DNA of 64,000 bases, from assembly GCA_036785325.1 (NCBI GenBank), contig JAXIVH010000039.1, forward strand, positions 2,417,854 to 2,481,853, written 5' to 3'. Of the stretch, positions 12,900 through 30,209 are shown piece by piece. How positions within the stretch are numbered: the first letter of the stretch is position 1; every line of letters begins with the position of its first letter. Both the position numbers and the translations under genes were made by a program. The notes beneath the pieces were generated by a model. That model saw only the letters and a list, made by a program, of their open reading frames with translations. It was not told the DNA's origin and did no database searches. The DNA comes from Urophycis tenuis. Taxonomy: Eukaryota > Chordata > Actinopteri > Gadiformes > Phycidae.

Positions 12900-13230
12900 G
12901 GAGAGAGAGAGGGGGGGGAGGGGGGGGGGGGGGGTGAGACTCTGTACTTCACCTGGGCAGTCATATTAGAGTGTGCCATAAAGGGGAGGGGGGGAGAGAG
13001 AATGGGGACCTACAGTGTTGTGCCATCAGTGTGTCTTAATTGTGTCTTTTGTCTGTTTGTTTTTTGTTTTTTTAATACTTGACCAATTGAAAGCCTCTGT
13101 AGGTTTTTACATTTTAGCTTTAACGAGGAATTCACAAAGCGTCACAGAAGTGGATGGTGATTATGATAGCAGACTGCGGCCCAGGGAACCGCAGTGAGGT
13201 GGGCACACTGTAATATATCCCCCCCCCCCA

Positions 13231-13263
<33 letters not shown>

Positions 13264-15010
13264 CCGAAGTACAGAAACGATAAGGGAAGCAAATAAAATA
13301 ATAACAATGTGTTCACGTACGAATAACGTAGTACTGAGCTAACGGTAATTATTCCTCTGGCACTTGAACGAGCCCTGAGGGGAGAGTGGTTTCAAAAGCC
13401 ATTAACAATGACCTCCGTCCGATTAGTTTTGTTTTGAGTAGAAAAAGACATTCCGCCGCAGTAGTCAGTGTGTACAAAACATCTCTGAATCGTTGTAAAA
13501 TGTGCTGAGAACGTGGCACGACACTTCTGTGAAACACTGTAATGACGAGGTAGTCTGAAAAGGGCCGAGGTGACATTGTACTGCATGTGTTGCTGTCTCG
13601 ACGGGGAGCCGTGCGTCTCCCTGTCGCCATTTCACCTATTCTGATATACTGACGGGTGCTTAAAACAAAACAAAAAAACGGCGCCCTCCCAAATAAGAGA
13701 TACTAATTAATCATGATTTTGCTTTTTTTATTTTATTTTATTTTTAATAAATGGAGAAACAGCGTCGGAACTGGCCGATGTGGGCATTGATTGGAGGCGA
13801 GATGTCCATCGGTACGATGACAAGCTCACCGCCATGACTGCGTTAGTCTGCACTCTGCATGCTATACGGCTTTAGAGCCCATGCTGTGAAGCTAACGAGC
13901 AACCAGTCCGAACGCTGGCTGAGGGAAGGCATTCACAAGGCAGGCGCGCGTTCCTCCGTTGGCTGGTGAAGTCATTCCTACAACAAACAAAAACAGCCCA
14001 GACCAGAGCCACAGCCACAAGGAGAAGCACCTGTTTCGCTCCCTCTCTTGTGACACGTGTGACGTGTGTAAAATAGGGAAATAACGTAGGAACCGTCATT
14101 CAGCAGTGCACTCGTGTTCGGTGTCAAGGCTATATCTGTGTATCGTGCGTTGAATGGACTCAGGTGGGCACTAGGTGTTGGAAGGAACTCTCAAATCTAC
14201 TCAGAGCCGGAAGGGCAATGACCGAGTGGCGTTGGCGTGGTCCCTCCGACAGCGACGGGACCCGTGGCCGGGGAAGCACCGTGAATACTGAACTCCCGCT
14301 CACCTTTGTACTTTTTCATCTGTTGTGAAATGTGAAATGTTTACCTTCTCCGGACCGTGATGACATACACCTGTGTCGCGCTTCATTTACAACCTTCCAA
14401 CTCGCCGCCTCGCCCCCACCCCCACCCTCCCCTCCCCGGACACGTGTATGTCTGCCCCCCCCCCCCCCCCCCCCCCCGAACGCATCAACTCAATGTGGAC
14501 TTTGGAAATCATGCAGGTGTCATCCACATGGGCCGGTCCGTGGAGTGGGCCGGCCCAGACGTCCTGTCCGTTGTGTGTGTTCAGTCCGTCCTGAGCCGGC
14601 GCAGTCCTGAACCTCTGGCCTTCTCCGTCACATGCATGATCCTTCTTGGCGTGCGATTTAAAGGGACTAAGAGGAGTTGGTGTTTTTTTGCCATGTAAAT
14701 ATAGGTTGCATTTCCGTGGATACATACGGTGCGTTTTACGTTATATTAAAAAAAAAGTTAAAACCGCTGTTTGACGGTTTGACAACATTGTATTAGCAGC
14801 AGGTCTTTAATTGTGTGATTTTGTTTGCTGTATGCTGTGAGTTATTGTGTTTTTCAGGGGGAAATAGCCCTGGGTTCAATAATGATGTGAAATGTGAAAT
14901 CATATTCTGCATGGCAAATAAACAACTCCTCTTAGGGCCTTTAGACACACCTAATCCAACAATATGCCCTCAGTTGTGTTTGTACATGTTTGTAATAAAA
15001 ACGGTGAGAT
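12900..15010 (+). other. Probable 3'UTR of elovl6l
   Basis: No new gene is seen between the elovl6l stop and a consensus AATAAA at 14994-14999, so a long 3'UTR of about 2.1 kb is plausible. Other AATAAA-like sites (for example near 13292) could give a shorter form. The stretch contains G-run/GA sequence right after the stop, an (AAC)n tract (13231-13264) and a C-run (14457-14477). Confidence 0.5.
14994..14999 (+). promoter_or_regulatory. Candidate polyadenylation signal for elovl6l
   Basis: Consensus AATAAA downstream of the elovl6l stop codon, before the intergenic SINE. Confidence 0.45.
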
Positions 15011-15357
15011 GGAAACATTAACGGGATGTTTTATTGTTATCTAGAGAAAATCCTTGGTTGCTGTAGCAAACCGGTTTCTATGAAAAAAGGGACATAAAAA
15101 GAGACAAACTGAATTTCAATTGTAAATAATATATTTATTTTCCTAAAGTGTGCTTCTCTCCAGCTGTTCCAAGGTCTACGGTGAAAAAAAGGTGTTGTTT
15201 GTTTATCTACCACTAGTCTTCTTTTCTTTCACTAATCCTTTTGTCCAAGTCCACTGATTCCCAGCAAAGCGTTTCCAGTTATAAACTTGCTGTCAAATCG
15301 TTTTGCCTCTGAAAAGAGAAACACCTGACTAAGAATAAACATGTCTTCTAATTGGCG

Positions 15358-15605
15358 AGGGCAGCAGTAGCTCAGTGGGTAGAGCGGGTCGTCCACCAAC
15401 CGTAGTGTCGGCGGTTCGATCCCCTTGATTCCCACTTCCAAACTGTCTGCATGTCAAAGTGTCCATCCTTGAGCAAGACACTGAACCCTGAACCACAACT
15501 TGCTCCCCAGGCGCTGATCATAGCAGCCCATTGCTCCTATGTACCATAGGATGGTCAAATGCAGAGAACGAATTTGGTTCCCATATCTAAAAAATATGGG
15601 AATGA
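15358..15605 (+). mobile_element. tRNA-derived SINE
   Basis: The head has an A box (GTAGCTCAGTGGGTAGAGC) and a B box (GGTTCGATCC, about 15412-15421). The body carries the AGCAAGACACTGAACCCTGA block and CTTGCTCCCCAGGCGC, which are common to many teleost tRNA-SINEs, followed by a TTTGGTTCCC-type end and an A-rich tail. The family name was not assigned. Confidence 0.85.
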
Positions 15606-16171
15606 CAAATAAAGACCAAAAAGGTCCCAATAAATAAATGAATAGAGTCCACTGTAGCATGTAATTCTTGTTCTCACACACACATATATGTGTGTGTGTG
15701 TGTGCTATATTTCTCTTACGACTCATTCAATTAACTGAAGAGAGTACACTTGCAAAATGTCTAATAGCTTTTTGCATTTGGCCTCATATCACCCCTGCAG
15801 TGAAGAACAGCTTCAGCCATTATCTCTTTCATTAATTTAACAATGATTCGTTTTAACCTCAAAGTCCTCTAAAATGCTAGCAGAATACAACATTCATTTA
15901 AATAAAAAATAGAAAAAACAACAGGTGGTGTCAAATTACACGCGGGATTACCACCAGAAGGTGCCGCTATTGTAAGCATCTGATCAATGCAATATCTCTC
16001 AAGCCTTCATACAGGATGGGTCTGTTTAAACTGTTGTAAATGACCACTGGCTTGGACATCTATGATCAATTGTCTTATTACGATTTGATCTCTAAATTGC
16101 CAAAACGAAATGTGTATTATTTTTTAGCAGCAGCCTTACTAACTAACTATGTTTTACTTCATTGAATGAAT

Positions 16172-16222
16172 TTACATTTAGGGCATTTAGCAGACGCTTT
16201 TATCCAAAGCGACTTACAGAGA
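16172..16222 (-). mobile_element. Tail fragment of an L2/SINE-type retroposon
   Basis: Contains GGCATTTAGCAGACGC followed by TTTTATCCAAAGCGACTTAC. This is the reverse complement of the conserved 3' tail shared by many fish SINEs and their LINE partners. No tRNA head is visible next to it, so it is a truncated copy. Confidence 0.7.
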
Positions 16223-17239
16223 CTAAATCCTGCTTCAATATTGGCATGTCCATTGAACCACAAACAGAACATACCCAGACATTTTGGTTCCATATTGACA
16301 TGTCCAATATTGAACCAGATCTTATGGGTGAAGTCAAACTCATGATTCAACACACATTTCATCCACACAACCACAACAGAAGGGACAATCGGTTTCAATG
16401 GTTTTGATGTTTAAACAACTGCCTCAATGTTGTGATTTGCACAAAAAAAGAAAGAAATAAAAGGACAACTAAGAAAGGTGTTTTTGCGTCATGATTCTTA
16501 AATAACTAGCGTGCACATTGTCCTTGATCGGCAGCCACTGGAATCAGTAATCCGTCTGAATCTGGTGTGAACCAGGTATGAATTGGGTCGGAGCCTGACA
16601 GCAGGGGTCTATGACACCGCTGCCGTGACCTGGACCGGGAGGAATAACCGAAGGTTTAGGGTGCTGTACGGCGGAGTGGGAGGCTGCGTGTTCCCCAGTA
16701 ACCCCGACAAGCATCACCTGACAGCAGACAGACGGCGATGGCTGCAGTTGTCAAGGCGGTCAAAGAGCAGGACTGGTCTGTCATTTGAACTCTTATGAAG
16801 TTATACAAAAGCAGAAGCATTTAAAAACAAACATAGAAGTCTTGAGTAGATGTAGGCCTAGTGTATTGAGACTATGTGAATTTCTTTTCTCTTTGCTGGG
16901 ACACATAGGCAAATGTGTGTCCCCCCCACACACACACATACACACACAGTCTGCGCGGAGTGTGTGTTACTTTTCCACCCTGGGCCCTGGTTTCAAAAAA
17001 GTGCGAAAACGCCTGATCCATCGTTACGGTCGGCCTAAACGCAAAAGACCTTTGCGGTTTTACTCGAAAATCGTCTCCATGTGGATGGGCCCTATAAATA
17101 GTAGAATTTGTCAATAAAATGTTAAAGACTAAGACTTATAACAATGGTGTTAGGTGTACTTATATTATGTGCATAACATTGTATCCTTATTAACATTAAA
17201 GAAAACAAAAGATTTAAAGTGCATCAAAATGCTTGCAAT

Positions 17240-17276
<37 letters not shown>

Positions 17277-17290
17277 TGTATATATAGGCC
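17240..17290. repeat. (AT)n microsatellite
   Basis: TA/AT dinucleotides immediately upstream of the long hairpin at 17294. Confidence 0.9.
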
Positions 17291-17293
17291 TAT

Positions 17294-17384
17294 ATTAGTC
17301 GGTTAAAATGTTAAAATGTTCATAGTTAAAATAAGGAGTTTTATTAACTCCTTATTTTAACTATGAACATTTTAACCGACTAAT
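17294..17384. repeat. Long near-perfect inverted repeat (hairpin)
   Basis: The left arm 17294-17340 and right arm 17346-17384 are reverse complements over 39 bases with a 5-nt loop. The only difference is an 8-nt tandem duplication (TTAAAATG) in the left arm. It lies next to an (AT)n tract. Confidence 0.9.
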
Positions 17385-17599
17385 TCAGTCTTTCTCAAAT
17401 AGTTTGATACTGAAAAATAAAATGAAATCAAATCAATAAATAATAAATTGATCAGCAACATTAACTCAGGAGCACAATATATAAAACAATTTAACCTACA
17501 AAACAAAAATGAATAAAACAACTTCTGCTGATATTTCTTTTATCAAAATGAGGAAGTCGGGATACATTAGGCCCTAATGTAATAACAACACAAAAACAA

Positions 17600-19200
17600 C
17601 TCGGTCATATGTCGCCGCCATGTGGCAAAAATATAATAAAGAACGGTTTAAGTTGCTCGAGCCAAGTTCACTCCAACCCCCCAGCGTAGACGGCGTGGCG
17701 GCGACGTCGCAGCGACGTAACGGGAGAAGAGCGGGAAAGCCGTCATTATTAGTCTCCCGCCAAACCGTACAGCCCTTAATTGATTGCAGCTGCGGGGCCC
17801 CGAGACGCTGGCGCAGACCGCCCGGCGACGCACACGCGCTGCCACGTGAGAGCGGTCACCCCACTCTCTCTCGAGCTCGCCCTCTCGGGAGGAAACGAGC
17901 TGGGTGGAGAGTCCAGAAACAACCGGAACATTCACACTGGCAAATTATTGGGAAATCTCCCCCCCCCCAGTTCTCAGGAGCCGGATAAGCCAAAGAACTA
18001 AACGAAGCTTGCCTTCACTCACTTTGAACCGGCGCACAATTATACACATTTACTACTGCAATGATCACTGACCCGTTTGTCGTTACACTTTATCCTTTTG
18101 TCTTTATTTCTCTCACACACGTGCATGCACGTCACTCTGTGTGTAACGCTGTTACACACAGAGTGACGTTCTGTAAGTTTGAACGCTAAACATGAGCAAT
18201 ACATTTTGGGTTAAATTTAACCTCGTTCCCAGGCGTCCTCAGCCCACGACGGACCGCCTAGAACGGGATGCTTCTAATGAGCGTTATTGGCGAGAGAAAG
18301 AGAGGGCGGGACAATGACTTTCCTGCCCCGGGGACCGCAAACCGGCGCACAGAGACCGGAAATAGTGTTGCCATAGACCGGGATAACGCTACAATTGAGG
18401 ATCCTCTCTCGGCCAAACATAGTTTAGTGGGAGGAGCATATGGACTTCTTTGCTGGATGTCCTCTCCAGGCATCTACGTCAAGGAGTCAAAACAAACTTG
18501 GTGGAATGACTGTAAAAGTGAACGGTGTAGATGAATACATACTGTAACTAAAATGGCCAATGCAAGAAGTTAACGTGGAAAAAATGAATGACTTTTCGGC
18601 GCAGGGGAGAGAAGACGGACGTTTGGTGCCTTTTGGAAACTTTTTTTGGGGTTTGGGGTAGCTGAGATGAAGCGCAGTGCTTGAGCACAGCTTTTTTTTT
18701 TCACCAGCGAAAGGTAGGATGGAACTTTTAAAGGATTGCATTTCCAAGCTATTGTAGGTAATTACGCATTTCGTGTCTAAACATTAAACAAAGTGATTTT
18801 TGGCCAACTGCAGCACGTTTTCTTTAGGCTGAATATTATTATCTTATTTTTTTACATAAATAAGACGCGTGTGAATAAGCCTAGGTGTCAAATAGACACC
18901 TAATGAAATAAAGTGTATTTATTAAACATGTATTCATCTAGTTCCTAGGCTATGTGTTGCATGCAGGCTGTTACGTTCAAGTAGCAATTGGGGGGAAAAA
19001 AGACATGTGTCCTTTTATACGTTCCAGTAGTCCACTCCTTGCAGTGGAAATAATTATCCACGGAATATGAGTCACTGCAAAAACATAGAAAGTATACTCA
19101 AAACAAGCAGGGCTAGCACTAATTCATTATATAGGCTGCTCTGTGACCTGTGTACATTCATGAAAAACTATATACTAATCGCTTGCTGTTTTTGTTTTTA
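17600..19200. other. Region upstream of tmem150a coding exons; possible CpG island and 5'UTR exon
   Basis: The stretch 17640-17950 and about 18230-18400 is GC- and CpG-rich compared with its surroundings, as expected near a vertebrate promoter. The first coding exon begins directly after a splice acceptor (19200-19201), so an upstream non-coding exon must exist in this direction. Its limits cannot be set from sequence alone. Confidence 0.4.
18129..18169. repeat. Perfect 19-bp stem with 3-nt loop
   Basis: The arm ACGTCACTCTGTGTGTAAC (18129-18147) and its exact reverse complement (18151-18169) enclose GCT. Each arm ends in a CRE-like half site (ACGTCA/TGACGT). It lies in the region upstream of tmem150a. 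Confidence 0.9.
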
Positions 19201-19228
19201 GTTGCCCGGGTTGACTGAAAGATTGAAC

Positions 19229-26151
<6,923 letters not shown>

Positions 26152-26405
26152 GTACGTACACACGCACACGCACACACATAAACTACATGGCGTGTGTTTA
26201 CACAGACCAACGTGGAACGTCTTACACTTCACTTATGCGCACACCGTCCAAAAAATACACAGCGATCCCCTCGGTGTGTGACAGCGTATCACTCCGTATC
26301 ACTATTGACTTTAGCCAGGCTCTTACTGCACATCTATCCCCTGTACTGCTGGTCACTGTGAATTTCTCCTAAGGGGTGGGATTAATAAAGGAATTAATAA
26401 AGGAA

Positions 26406-26612
26406 TATCTTATCTTATCTTATCTTATCCTCTCGGAGGAGGAAGAAGAGGAGGGGGGGGGGGGTGTGGAGGAGGAAGAGGAGGAGGAGGAGGGGGAGGA
26501 GGAGAGGAGGAGGAGGAGGGGGAGGAGAAGGAGGAGGAATGGAGCGGGAGGAGGAAGAGGAGCAGGAGGAGGAGGTGGGGGAGGAGGAGGAAGAGGAGGA
26601 GGAGGAGGAGCA
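26406..26612. repeat. (CTTAT)n followed by GGA/GAA-rich purine tract
   Basis: A short (TATCT)n run followed by about 180 bases of G/A-only sequence (polypurine/polypyrimidine). It is C/T-only on the other strand and so could form a triplex. Confidence 0.85.
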
Positions 26613-26619
26613 GTGCGGA

Positions 26620-28371
26620 GCGCCATGTGACCGCAGCGTGCTGGCGTTCGCACGGCGAGGCGCTCAGAGACGTACGGCGGCCCGTAAACTCTGTTCTCCT
26701 ATCAATGGGCTCTTTATGCAGACCCCTGGAGAACCCCTGCCGTGTTGTTCCAGCTGTGCAGCGAACGCCTGCGCTCAGCGCCGCGCGGCCTCACAGACCC
26801 TGCTACTGCCACACCCCTCCCCCCTGCCCCTCCCCCCTGCCCCTCCCCCTCCGCCCCCCCTGCCCCTCCAGAGGAAGGTAAAGGGAATACTAGGAAAGGC
26901 CACTTCCCTGAAAGGTACTGTTTGAACACCGCTGCCCGAGGACAGCGTCGCCCCGGAGTTCCACGTTCCTCTGAGGACACGGCGGGTCGGTTCCGGCGCA
27001 GCTCGGTCTATTTTGGGGCGGTTTGCTCACAGCTCAGCGGCCTCGGCGTGGATATTGTTCTGGGTCTTTTTTATGAGTATTTGTTTTGGAGTTTCAATTC
27101 TGAGAGTTTCAGCCATATGGTTTATTGTTGTTGATCTTCAAACAACAATTGCATTTTTGAAACGGTCTGGACTGAAGATTGCCTGGGGAGCGCCGCCGAG
27201 GGTTCGGACATGGGAAGATACTGTTGGCCATTTTTTGGAAAGCTACACAGTCGCTCTGGAGTTGCGTCAATTGTAGGCCTGATATTTATAACCGAGGTGG
27301 GTGAGGCCCTCTCTGTCTCCCTTGACCAGTCGTGAGTCACAACAAGTTGCCATCAAAGGAACGATAAGTAAGTTCCACCCAACTCCCAAATCCTGATGTG
27401 AAAGTCCACATCCAAGGGAAACGCAGCAACACAAGAAATCCCTTAAGAGTGTGCAGGAAAGTTCCACAGCCAGTCAGTCCTCCAGGACTTGGTGCCTGTT
27501 TTGTTTTGATATTACTTGGCACACAAGCACAAACGTCCTGCAGCTGACTTTGATCAGAGCAGCCCGGTCACACCGGTTTCCCATTGAGTTTTCCCCAGAA
27601 AACTGAACGTTTCACGAGGCCTTTTAACCTGGCCAACCTGCTGGACCTCTGCTTATCGTACATACTTTGGCATAACCCCGTCCTGAGTGCTGGACTGCTG
27701 CTTACTGTTCAGTCCCTCTAGCTGCTTTGATGCTCATAACGTGGCGCAGATGGTTTTATCTGAATATTTGGGGAAACAAATAACACATTGGCATCCTGTG
27801 AGGCGTTAGTCACTCTTCCCCGGCTCCTCGTACCTCCAGAACTCTCCAGAAGACTGTTCAGGAAAAGGAGGTTTCACGCCAAAGCAAGTTAGCCAGCTGA
27901 ATGATGAAAGTTGTTTATCTGCCAAAGGTCAAGGGTCATTACAAGGGTCCAAAGGTTAAGTGAAAGGTCATATTTACTCCACCTGTTGTCTTACAGTGAA
28001 GCCACAGCACTCTGCCTGGACATTCTTCTGTTGATCTTAGTTTCACGCACCCAAGGCTCCGCTTGTCCCTGTGATCCGGCCCCTGTGAACGGAATGCGTG
28101 ATTGATGTCAATCCGCACGCCGCAGATTTATTGCGAAGCGTCTCTCTGTATGGGGAAGTGTAGAACAACAACTCTGTATGGGGAAATGTAGACTACAACT
28201 CCCACGGACTACAAAGCCGAGCGACGCGGGAGCCCTCTCGGTGTGTCGCAGCCTGCAGCGCCACATTCTTAAAACATGTTTATCCTCTCTCTCTCTCTCC
28301 AGCTTTATCACTCTGTCTGTCTCTCCATCTCTCTCTGTTCCTTCATATCTCTTGCTTTATAAATTTGCTTT

Positions 28372-28444
<73 letters not shown>

Positions 28445-28897
28445 CCCCCCCCCCCCCCCCATGCCGGAGCCTCCCCTGAACAGATGCTCAGACTTGATGA
28501 CGGTGCGGTTTCATGCACTGACCAACAAGCGGAGGATAAACACTGCCTCTCGCCCGTCAGAAGGTTGATGCAGGCCAGATGTGGAGAGGCGCGTGTTTAC
28601 GGTGCAGCTTTACACTCTGGCCTCGTCTATGAATCTGGCCGCTCATTGGAACGTGTGACCCACGCTGGTGGGGGTTCGGTCAATCCATCACTGCTCAGCA
28701 TATCATCACACTGCGAGATGTAGATCACACGATTAGCATGGTACGATGCTACGCAAACCACATGCAAATGTAACAGGGCTGCACGTTTTTCACTCAAGGA
28801 CTCTCGATTCGGATGAAGAAATCCTTAAAAGCAGCGTTAGGCATGTGTCGAGACTCTGCTGTGTGCGTGTGGGCCTCGCAGCTCCACACACGCGCGT
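26620..28897. other. Sequence between the last tmem150a exon and the gap; no further exon recognised
   Basis: Contains a C-rich stretch (26815-26870), several short ORFs without recognisable homology, and a (TC)n tract with a terminal C-run (28376-28460). No segment matches the missing TMEM150A transmembrane exons in any frame. Confidence 0.5.
28376..28460. repeat. (TC)n plus poly-C
   Basis: About 65 bases of TC followed by about 19 C residues. Confidence 0.9.
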
Positions 28898-29097
28898 NNN
28901 NNNNNNNNNNNNNNNNNNNNNNNNNNNNNNNNNNNNNNNNNNNNNNNNNNNNNNNNNNNNNNNNNNNNNNNNNNNNNNNNNNNNNNNNNNNNNNNNNNNN
29001 NNNNNNNNNNNNNNNNNNNNNNNNNNNNNNNNNNNNNNNNNNNNNNNNNNNNNNNNNNNNNNNNNNNNNNNNNNNNNNNNNNNNNNNNNNNNNNNNN
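28898..29097. other. Assembly gap (200 N)
   Basis: Exactly 200 N, a conventional placeholder for a gap of unknown size. The missing 3' exons of tmem150a may lie here. Confidence 0.98.
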
Positions 29098-29815
29098 CAC
29101 CAACAACAGACATTAAAGCAATTAGGGTGTAAGTAGCAGTAGCTTGTGATTGTTGTTTTTATGTAGAAAATAGAAAGCTCTGTAGACCTATGAGAACATT
29201 AGCATTAAGGCATATGTATCAGAATGTTAGAGATGGAAGATGTGTTATACCTGGGGATGTAAACAATCTATACCTTTGACCCTTCCAACAAAGTTAAAAT
29301 CCTACTTTTTGAACGCATGTATTTTTTAACAATGTCATTTTGAATCATCTTAAATCATGTGTAGTATACAGTAAAGTGTATTTATCCTTTTTATATTAAG
29401 ACGTTATGCTGACTCTTCAAACATATGGCTCTTCTAGCTTCACATTTGGTCATTGGCTTAATACTGTAAGGCTCCTGCGACAGATTAGTCACACATAAAG
29501 TTGATACCTAAATGAGCTAATGTGTTTTAGACATTATACAAAGGCAAAGAAAAATAACTAATTGACTCAGAACTGCAGCTCTGATAAGCATTCAGTGAGT
29601 TATGAATGTGGACCAATGAGCCATTGAGTACCCGCCCACTCCACTCCCATTGTCCAATGAGCACGCTTTACTGAGGCAGCTTGCCAAGTGCCTGATTTGC
29701 AATTCCTACTGGGCTGATTGAAGAGCATGTGGACAGCTACCTGGCTCTCCAGCGTGATGCCCAATCCACACTCAGGCACACTTGAATTCATACGGGCACG
29801 TGAATGCGTTCTCTC
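29098..29815. other. Intergenic sequence after the gap, no gene seen
   Basis: A/T-rich sequence with no recognised exon or element, ending at the CA-repeat block downstream of mat1a. Confidence 0.45.
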
Positions 29816-29818
29816 TCC

Positions 29819-29990
29819 CACACACACACACACACGCACACACGCACACTTACACACAGATTCACATGCACCCCACACACATGTCCTATTTCTCTTCTCT
29901 CTCACACACACACAGACCCCCCCCCCCCCCCACACACACACACACAGGTTCACATGCACTCCATACACACACGCACATGACCTCTTGTTC

Positions 29991-30025
<35 letters not shown>

Positions 30026-30121
30026 AAGCACACACACACACACACACACACACATTCACAACAACATACCAAAGTTCACACCCCTAGCTCAATCCTGGCA
30101 CCACATGGCAGAAGACAACGG

Positions 30122-30200
<79 letters not shown>
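29819..30200. repeat. Compound (CA)n block directly downstream of the mat1a stop
   Basis: About 380 bases of CA repeats with short unique islands. On the mat1a strand this is (TG)n, beginning about 10 bases after the stop codon and therefore inside the 3'UTR. Confidence 0.92.
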
Positions 30201-30202
<2 letters not shown>

Positions 30203-30209
30203 CTCTGCA

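Noticed and set aside
27013..27276. 87-codon ORF after the tmem150a exon
   Set aside because: Hydrophobic start but no match to TMEM150A transmembrane segments and no splice sites in phase; treated as chance.
27990..28080. Acceptor-like TTGTCTTACAG before 27998 as next tmem150a exon
   Set aside because: The phase needed after 26151 gives a stop within 13 codons, and the sequence does not resemble TMEM150A.
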